Shown here: positions 58,742 through 64,000 of the stretch, piece by piece
How the letters are laid out: each line of letters opens with the position of its first letter
Position numbering within the stretch: the stretch's first letter is position 1
NCBI GenBank assembly: GCA_964649085.1
Contig: CAZYPN010000006.1
Span: 1-64,000 of the forward strand
Length of the DNA stretch: 64,000 bases
Origin: JADMJV01 sp964649085
Lineage (GTDB): Bacteria; Vulcanimicrobiota; Xenobia; Xenobiales; JADMJV01
Reading direction: 5' to 3'
Notes under the pieces: model-generated
The model's database searches: none
Told to the model about the DNA's origin: nothing
What the model saw: the letters and a program-made list of their open reading frames with translations, nothing else
Program-made: the position numbers and the translations under genes

Positions 58742-60893
58742 GGCTGGAGAAGGCCATGGCCAGGCCGGCCCAACTGGGGTTCAGGGTTCCGCTGGCCGCC
58801 ACAGGAATCAGCAGGGCATTATAGAGACAGGCCCAGGCCAGATTCTGGGCGATCACCCGTCGAGTGTTGCGGCTGAGCCGAAGCAGTTCAGGCAGCAGCC
58901 GCAGGTCGGCCCGCAGTAACTGAATGCCTGCCGAGTGGCGAGCCAGATCGGTGGCTCCGCTGACGGCCACCCCCACCGCGGCAGCCTGAAGAGCCGGCCC
59001 GTCATTCAGACCATCTCCTACATAGACACAGGGATGCTGCTCGATCCACTGGAGCTTCTGCTCGGGGCTTTGGCGCGAAAAGTGGTGGTCGAATCCAAGC
59101 TGTGCAGCCAGTGCGGCCACCACCTCGGGGCGGTCGCCCGAGAGCAACACCGTCTCTTTCCCCATCTGGCGAAGCTGCTGGAGCACCTCGGCAGCTTCGC
59201 TGCGCGGCTCATCGACAAACTCAAACTGGGCCACCAGTTCGCCCTGGGGCCCGCGCAAGCACGAAGCCGTGTGGCTGCCCGCCTGCTGACTGGACACCAA
59301 TTCGTAAGTCTGACCCTGCAACACGGCCCTCACACCCAGGCCGGGCAGGCTTTCGCCCTGCTCGGGCACGAGGGGTTCCAGCTGGCGTTCCCGACAGGCC
59401 TGCAGCAGAGCCAGGCCCAGTGGATGGTTGGACCAGCCCTGCATGCCGGCGGCCAGCTGCAAAGCGAAATCGGAATGCTGGCCCGCCAGCAGCTGAGGAC
59501 GACCCAACGTCAGAGTGCCCGTTTTGTCGAACACCCAGCGATCCAGCCTGTCCAACCCCTCCAGCAAGGAAGCCTGGCGCGGCAAAATCCCCAGCCTGAG
59601 GGCGCGACCGCTGGCCACCACCAGGGCCAGCGGCGTGGCCAGACCCAGCGCACAGGGACAGGCCACCACCAACACGGTGGCTGCAGGCACCAGGGCCATC
59701 AGAGCGTCGCCACCGACCACCCAATGGCCGAGCCAGGTGCAGGCTCCCAGGCCCAGCATGACCGGCACGAACACGGCCGTCACTCGATCGGCCACCCGCT
59801 GCATCGGCGTTTTGCTGAGCTGGGCCTGACTCATCAAGTCAGCCAATTGCTCGAGGCGAGTTTCCGCCCCCAGCTTCTCGACTTCCATCCACAGGCTGCC
59901 CAACCCGTTCACGGTGCCCGCCACCAGCGCCGAGCCTGGCCCCTTGAACTGAGGCTCGGACTCGCCCGTGAGCAACGATTCATCCACGCTGGACTCGCCC
60001 TCCAGCACACGTCCGTCGCAACCGATGCGGTCTCCGGGCAGCACCAGCAGCCGCTGACCGATGACCACCTGGTCGAGGTCGATCTCTTCCTGCAACGACA
60101 GCCGCACCCGAGGCGGACGCAACTGCTGCAAGTGCTGCAGGGCCTCGACGGCCTGGCTGCGCGCCGTGCTTTCCAGGGCCCGGCCGAACTGCACCACGGC
60201 CACCACCATGGCTGCCGATTCAAAGTAGAGCTCGTGTTGACCCCGCCACCAAAGATACAGGCTCAGCCCATAGGCAGCCCCAGCCCCCAGGCTGACCAGG
60301 CTGTCCATCGTCGTCAGCGAGCGCAGGCCCGTGGCCAGCATAGGCCAGTGGATCAGCAAAACCAACGTGGTAAGGACGGCCTGCAGCCAGGCAGGCAGGT
60401 GCTCGCCCGCCAGCATGGCCAGCGACATCGGTGCCGCCAGAGCCAACCCTGTCCAGGCTCGGAGCCAGGGCGAGGCCTGAGGGGCCTGAGTTCGTTCCCA
60501 ACGGAGCTGATAGCCCCGCAAACGCAGCGGCTCCAAACCCTGTTCGGGGCGAAACAGCCCGGGAACCCACTCCAACTGCAACTGCTGAAGGCCCGCCAGA
60601 TAATGGGCCTGCAGCAGCCCGGGGGGTGAGCCCAACCACTGCAACACGGCCTGAGGGTCGCTGGGCTCGGGCTGAAGCTGAACCAACGCTCGCTCGCGCA
60701 GGGGCGGAAAGCCAGCCTTCTCCAACGCCGAAAACAGCTCTGCCAGAGGCAACTGGGTACCTTCGACCTCGACCCAACCGGTGCTGAAGTTGGCCTGGCA
60801 GCGTTCTACCCCCGGGCGCTTCTGCAACAGGCGCTCCACCCGGCCGGTGCAACCGGCACAGTGCATCCCGGCAACCGGAAACCTCAGCTGCAC
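58701..60893 (-). CDS. copA: Copper-type P1B ATPase
   Basis: The GTG start overlaps the coaBC end by ten bases. The 730-residue pump has an N-terminal metal-binding domain with GMHCAGC (C12, C15), about eight helices, the membrane CPC motif (VVACPCALGLATP), the phosphorylation motif DKTGTLTLG, the TGES-like loop (LTGESEPQ) and VGDGLNDGPAL. These place it in the Cu+-exporting CopA class. Residues 17-130 include an additional Pro-rich second HMA-like region without CxxC. It lies next to ccoG in function, since both touch copper, but not in position. It ends convergently with the subtilase gene. Confidence 0.92.
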   Translation of the reverse strand: MQLRFPVAGMHCAGCTGRVERLLQKRPGVERCQANFSTGWVEVEGTQLPLAELFSALEKAGFPPLRERALVQLQPEPSDPQAVLQWLGSPPGLLQAHYLAGLQQLQLEWVPGLFRPEQGLEPLRLRGYQLRWERTQAPQASPWLRAWTGLALAAPMSLAMLAGEHLPAWLQAVLTTLVLLIHWPMLATGLRSLTTMDSLVSLGAGAAYGLSLYLWWRGQHELYFESAAMVVAVVQFGRALESTARSQAVEALQHLQQLRPPRVRLSLQEEIDLDQVVIGQRLLVLPGDRIGCDGRVLEGESSVDESLLTGESEPQFKGPGSALVAGTVNGLGSLWMEVEKLGAETRLEQLADLMSQAQLSKTPMQRVADRVTAVFVPVMLGLGACTWLGHWVVGGDALMALVPAATVLVVACPCALGLATPLALVVASGRALRLGILPRQASLLEGLDRLDRWVFDKTGTLTLGRPQLLAGQHSDFALQLAAGMQGWSNHPLGLALLQACRERQLEPLVPEQGESLPGLGVRAVLQGQTYELVSSQQAGSHTASCLRGPQGELVAQFEFVDEPRSEAAEVLQQLRQMGKETVLLSGDRPEVVAALAAQLGFDHHFSRQSPEQKLQWIEQHPCVYVGDGLNDGPALQAAAVGVAVSGATDLARHSAGIQLLRADLRLLPELLRLSRNTRRVIAQNLAWACLYNALLIPVAASGTLNPSWAGLAMAFSSLSVVLNSLRLRGA

Positions 60894-62083
60894 GGTAGCG
60901 AGTCGAGGATGGCCCGGGCGCAGTCGAGTTTGGACATCGGCAACAGATCCAGCTGGCCCTGAGCCGTCACCAAACTGATGGTGTTGTCGTCGCCCCCAAA
61001 GCCGCTGCGCGGGCGCAGTGCGTGGTTGAGCACCACCATATCGCAGTTCTTGCCAACCAACTTGCGCCGGGCATTCTGCTCGGCGTCATCGGTCTCGAGC
61101 GCGAAGCCCACCAGAACCTGGCCGGGGCGCTTGTGCTCACCAAGCCAGGCCAGGATATCGGGGGTACGCTGCATGGACAGACTCCATTCGGCCCCGAGTT
61201 GTTCCTTCTTCAGCTTGGCCACACTGGCTCGAACCGGCGAAAAATCGGCGACCGCCGCGGCCTTGATGATCACCTGGCTATGCAACGCCTCGCGCTGACA
61301 GGCCAGGAACATGTCTTGAGCGCTCTCTACCCGGATCACGCGAACCCCTACCGGATCGGGCAGGTCGGTGGGCCCCGAGATCAGCACCACCGAATGGCCC
61401 CGGCGACGCGCTTCGAGGGCCAGAGCGTAGCCCATTTTGCCCGTGGAATGGTTGGTGAGATAGCGCACCGGATCGACGGCTTCGCGCGTCGGCCCGGCGG
61501 TGATCAGCACCTGTGGGCGGGACACGGGGCCCTGAAGGGCCCATTCCGCCAGCCACTCCGGTTCGGCCAGCCGGCCCGGACCCACCAGCCCGCTGGCCAG
61601 CTCGCCCTGCTCGGGATCGAGCACCTCGGCACCATCGTTGCGAAGCTGCTCGACGTTACGCTGGGTGGCCGGATGCAACCAGAGATCGGGGTCCATAGCC
61701 GGGGCCACTTTCAAGGGCGTATCTCGAGGCAGCGACAGCATGGCCAGGCACAACGCCCCGTCGGCCCGCCCCTGAGCCAACCGGGCCAGCGTATTGGCCG
61801 AACAGGGAGCCACCAGCGCTCGTTGAGCCCAGCGAGCCCAGTGCACGTGCCACGAACCCTCTTCTTGATGGGCAGGGTCAAAGGGGTCGACCAGCACCGG
61901 ATGCAAACTGAGGTTCTGCAGCACCAGCGGCGAGACGAAACGGGTGGCATCGGGGGTCAGCAAACAACGCACCGTGGCCCCCCGGCGCCGCAGCTCGCGC
62001 ACAATCCAGGGGGCCTTGTAGGCCGAAATGCTACCGCAGACTCCAAGCAAAACGTTCATCGGGTGGTGTTCGCAACCGGCCAC
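60884..62083 (-). CDS. coaBC: Bifunctional CoA biosynthesis protein CoaBC (Dfp)
   Basis: The 399-residue product joins 4'-phosphopantothenoylcysteine decarboxylase (CoaC, about 10-180; NVLLGVCGSISAYKA, flavin-binding; PAMDPDLWLHPATQRN with PxMNxxMW-like motif) and phosphopantothenoylcysteine synthetase (CoaB, about 190-399; LITAGPTREAVDPVRYLTNHS, KMGYALALEARRRGH and KAAAVADFSP). A GTG at 62083 has AGGGGG five bases before it; ATG 62059 is the more usual N terminus. It follows fabH by 17 bases. CoA made here serves the E2 complex and FabH. Confidence 0.95.
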   Translation of the reverse strand: MAGCEHHPMNVLLGVCGSISAYKAPWIVRELRRRGATVRCLLTPDATRFVSPLVLQNLSLHPVLVDPFDPAHQEEGSWHVHWARWAQRALVAPCSANTLARLAQGRADGALCLAMLSLPRDTPLKVAPAMDPDLWLHPATQRNVEQLRNDGAEVLDPEQGELASGLVGPGRLAEPEWLAEWALQGPVSRPQVLITAGPTREAVDPVRYLTNHSTGKMGYALALEARRRGHSVVLISGPTDLPDPVGVRVIRVESAQDMFLACQREALHSQVIIKAAAVADFSPVRASVAKLKKEQLGAEWSLSMQRTPDILAWLGEHKRPGQVLVGFALETDDAEQNARRKLVGKNCDMVVLNHALRPRSGFGGDDNTISLVTAQGQLDLLPMSKLDCARAILDSLPCS

Positions 62084-62099
62084 TCCAGCCCCCTGCTGA

Positions 62100-63098
62100 T
62101 TACCAGCGAAGGGCAGCCCCGCCCCAGGTGAAACCGGCCGCGAAGGTGGCCATCACGATGCGGTCACCCGACCGGACACGGCCATTGCGCACCCACTCGT
62201 CCAGGGCGATGGGCACCGAGGCGGCTGCGCAATTACCATACACTTCGATGCTGTGGTTGACCTTTTCGGCGGGAATGCCAAAGTGGTCGGCCACCGCTTC
62301 GTTGATCCGTCGGTTGGCCTGATGGGGAATGAAATGGTCCACATCGTCAGCCGTCCAGCCGTTGGCCTCGAGGGTATGGGCCACGGTTTCGCGCAGACAG
62401 CGAACCGCTTCCTTGAACACCGCTTTGCCATTCATGCGCGGGTAGTGCTTGCCCTGTCGGATCAGTTCCTCATTGACCCATTGGGGCGCAAATACAAAGC
62501 CCGGGGCTTCGACCATCAAATCGCGGGCGAATTTGCCATCGCTGTGCAGCCGGATCGACAGCAGCCCGCGATTGCCATCGGGGCTGGCCCCCAGCACCAC
62601 GGCCCCGGCTCCGTCGCCAAAAAGCACGGTGACCTGACGGCCTTCGTCGCTGAACTCCAACCCCCGCGAGTGCAGCTCACTGCAGACCACCAGCACTCGT
62701 CGGTAAATGCCCAGACGAATGTAGGCGTCGGCAATGGAAAGCGCATAGAGAAATCCGGTGCACTGGTTGCGCACGTCCAGTGCCCCCACGTTGCGCAGGC
62801 CCAGTCGTTCTTGCAAGACACAGCCAGTGCCCGGGAAATGATACTCCGGCGTCTGGGTGGCACAGATCAGAAAGTCCACCTCGGCCGCCTCCATACCGGC
62901 TGCCTCCAGGGCCCGCTGGGCTGCAAGGGTGCCCATCGAGGCCGGGGTTTCACTTGGGCCAGCGTAGCGACGCTGGCGAATACCGCTGCGCTGCTGAATC
63001 CATTCGTCGGAAGTGGTGATCAACGAGGCCAGTTCCTCATTGCTCACAATGCGCTCGGGCAGGTAGCTGCCGGTTCCAAGGATACAGGACGGTGTCAT
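62100..63098 (-). CDS. fabH: 3-oxoacyl-ACP synthase III
   Basis: FabH starts fatty acid synthesis by condensing acyl-CoA with malonyl-ACP. The 332-residue product has the catalytic C113 (VRNQCTGFLYAL), the histidine in FIPHQANRRI and the asparagine in VYGNCAAASVPIALD. An N-terminal ILGTGSYLPERIVSNEEL and GIRQRRYA match the family. GGAGG lies four bases before the ATG. The gene is divergent from hsp20 with 157 bases between. FabH homologues without acpP-fabD-fabG neighbours can act in other acyl pathways, but the sequence looks canonical. Confidence 0.94.
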   Translation of the reverse strand: MTPSCILGTGSYLPERIVSNEELASLITTSDEWIQQRSGIRQRRYAGPSETPASMGTLAAQRALEAAGMEAAEVDFLICATQTPEYHFPGTGCVLQERLGLRNVGALDVRNQCTGFLYALSIADAYIRLGIYRRVLVVCSELHSRGLEFSDEGRQVTVLFGDGAGAVVLGASPDGNRGLLSIRLHSDGKFARDLMVEAPGFVFAPQWVNEELIRQGKHYPRMNGKAVFKEAVRCLRETVAHTLEANGWTADDVDHFIPHQANRRINEAVADHFGIPAEKVNHSIEVYGNCAAASVPIALDEWVRNGRVRSGDRIVMATFAAGFTWGGAALRW

Positions 63099-63255
63099 TC
63101 AACCTCCACCCCCCGCAGATGGCAACCGATTCTTGGCCCGCATACCCCCCTCCTGGGGGCTCTAACAAAACGCTTGTACTTCTCAAAAAACGCTCTAACG
63201 GGGGAAGAATATGCTGAAAGCACGCCTTGAAGCCAAGCTAAGGAGGAATTTTCAG

Positions 63256-63672
63256 ATGCAACTCAGCGTTTTTGAACCCAACAACGGGCTGTCTCTGCGA
63301 GACGCCTTCAATCGCCTGCTCGAGGACAGCTTCGTGCGCCCCGAGCGCTTCCCCACCATGAGCGTGGACGTCATGGAAACCCAGGAAACGATCGTGGTCA
63401 AGGCCTCGGTTCCTGGCGCCTCGAAAGACAGCATTCAGGTGAGTTATGAAAAAGACTTACTCACCATCAAGGCCGAAATCCCGGCCGAGCAGGCCCCGGA
63501 ACAGGGACGCATGTTGTTGCGCGAAAGGGCCCACGGCAGTTTCAGCCGCACCTTCCGCCTGCCCTTTCCGGTCGACGCCGATGCAGCCCAGGCCGAGTAC
63601 AAGGACGGCGTGCTGACACTGACCTTGCCCAAGCAAGAATCGCACAAACCGCGCTTCATCAACGTGCAGTAG
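63256..63672 (+). CDS. Hsp20 small heat-shock protein
   Basis: A strong AAGGAGG nine bases upstream fixes the ATG at 63256; the earlier in-frame ATG at 63211 would be internal to the leader. The 138-residue product has a short N-terminal tail and an alpha-crystallin domain (about 35-130) with VKASVPGASKDSIQVSYEKD, RERAHGSFSRTFRLPF and YKDGVLTLTLPK, ending in a C-terminal tail KPRFINVQ with the I-x-V motif. Small Hsps hold denatured proteins for refolding. The leader bases CCTT at about 63227 can pair with the AAGG of the ribosome-binding site, a possible temperature-responsive structure, which is only a suggestion. Confidence 0.93.
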   Translation: MQLSVFEPNNGLSLRDAFNRLLEDSFVRPERFPTMSVDVMETQETIVVKASVPGASKDSIQVSYEKDLLTIKAEIPAEQAPEQGRMLLRERAHGSFSRTFRLPFPVDADAAQAEYKDGVLTLTLPKQESHKPRFINVQ

Positions 63673-64000
63673 TTGCGGGGGTGGGGGTTCCAGAGGGGCT
63701 CCCACCCCTGTGCTCTGGTTCCGCATTGCCGGGCTGAGGGTGCAGGCTGCGCACATAGGCCGCTACCTGGCGCAGCTCCAGTTCGTTCAGGCGCCCCTCC
63801 CACGGGGTCATGACTGTACCCCGCACCCCGCCTTTGATGCTGAGGTAAATCGCCTGGGAACTGGTGCCCTGACGATAATCCTGAGGCCGACGCAGGTTGC
63901 GCGGATGGATGCGAGAGTTACCCGCAATGGGGCCATCTCCCGCTCCTTCAAGGCCGTGACACGAGGCGCAGTCGCGCAGGTAGATGTCACGACCTGCCCT
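63659..64000 (-). CDS. Cytochrome c (5' part lies beyond the right edge)
   Basis: The open frame enters from the right edge and stops at 63659, overlapping the hsp20 end by 14 bases in a tail-to-tail arrangement. The visible 113 residues start in the haem domain: the CASCH haem-binding motif, then GAGDGPIAGNSRIHPRNLR, and a Met ligand candidate in GTVMTPWEG, followed by LRQVAAYVRSLHP, the last helix of class I cytochromes c. The tail is Pro/Thr/Gly-rich. It was overlooked easily because its start is off the window. It probably belongs to a respiratory chain or cytochrome cluster to the right. Confidence 0.85.
   Translation of the reverse strand, partial: RAGRDIYLRDCASCHGLEGAGDGPIAGNSRIHPRNLRRPQDYRQGTSSQAIYLSIKGGVRGTVMTPWEGRLNELELRQVAAYVRSLHPQPGNAEPEHRGGSPSGTPTPATTAR

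Noticed and set aside
63172..63215. hsp20 promoter
   Set aside because: TTGTAC and TATGCT can be found but not at a workable spacing, so no promoter is claimed.
63677..63708. G/C-rich hairpin after hsp20 as intrinsic terminator
   Set aside because: GGGGTGGG/CCCACCCC forms a stem but no T-run follows on either strand, and it lies inside the cytochrome c coding end.

Overview
The window is G+C-rich by eye and almost fully coding, with no protein-free stretch longer than about 170 bases apart from a tRNA gene. It looks like chromosomal DNA of a free-living diderm bacterium: a TolC/RND/adaptor efflux set, RseP, several lipoproteins, a CcoG-type ferredoxin, a copper P-type ATPase and a c-type cytochrome are present. 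The abundance of pseudopilin-like genes and of the CKSN...ALEMY pilin headgroup recalls uncultured lineages such as Eremiobacterota/Xenobia or Armatimonadota. That placement is an inference from remembered families and is not proven here.

Layout. 1-5.7 kb: a truncated VWA-domain protein, a hydrolase-like protein, then a lipoate block (2-oxoacid dehydrogenase E2, lipB, lipA) and a CarD-type regulator closed by a clear terminator. 5.8-8.7 kb (minus): an NrtR/NUDIX-like regulator coupled to an NPCBM-like exported protein, and a TPR protein. 8.8-15.5 kb (plus): a tightly overlapping operon of PilX-like and PilW-like pseudopilins, a GspF/PilC platform protein, a membrane histidine kinase and a response regulator with a degenerate HD-GYP and a BTAD-type output. 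15.6-23.2 kb: a beta-repeat lipoprotein facing the core envelope operon pyrH-frr-uppS-cdsA-dxr-rseP, which ends in a degenerate YrdC/Sua5-like gene. 23.3-26.9 kb: a second pseudopilin island. 26.9-30.8 kb: glpK, a BNR propeller, two small zinc-finger membrane proteins and an initiator tRNA. 30.9-43.4 kb (minus): a GHKL-like protein and a membrane protein, then a long ArsR-controlled operon (reading leftward from 43.37 kb: a small membrane protein with an in-frame TGA, ccoG, adaptor, RND pump, TolC, rhodanese-fused disulfide reductase, unknown). 43.5-50.1 kb: arsR, an MFS/J-domain/glycosyltransferase operon, an MHS transporter with a lipoprotein, and a cupin. 50.1-53.5 kb: a third pseudopilin island. 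53.7-58.7 kb: a small unknown protein, a 16-residue-repeat protein, a DUF3352-like protein carrying two pilin headgroups, an SGNH esterase and a subtilase. 58.7-64 kb: a CopA-like ATPase, coaBC, fabH, hsp20 and a truncated cytochrome c.

The most interesting observation is at 43222-43374. A 50-codon frame reads through one TGA exactly where my recollection of the DUF6132 family places a conserved cysteine, with a second hydrophobic segment intact after it. This suggests a selenoprotein (or a nonsense-interrupted gene) as the first gene of an ArsR-regulated thiol/persulfide-efflux operon. Secondary observations are a set of genes whose -10 hexamer lies six to eight bases before the start codon (probable leaderless mRNAs), a lipB without any canonical start codon, a catalytically stripped YrdC paralogue, and several unusual domain fusions.
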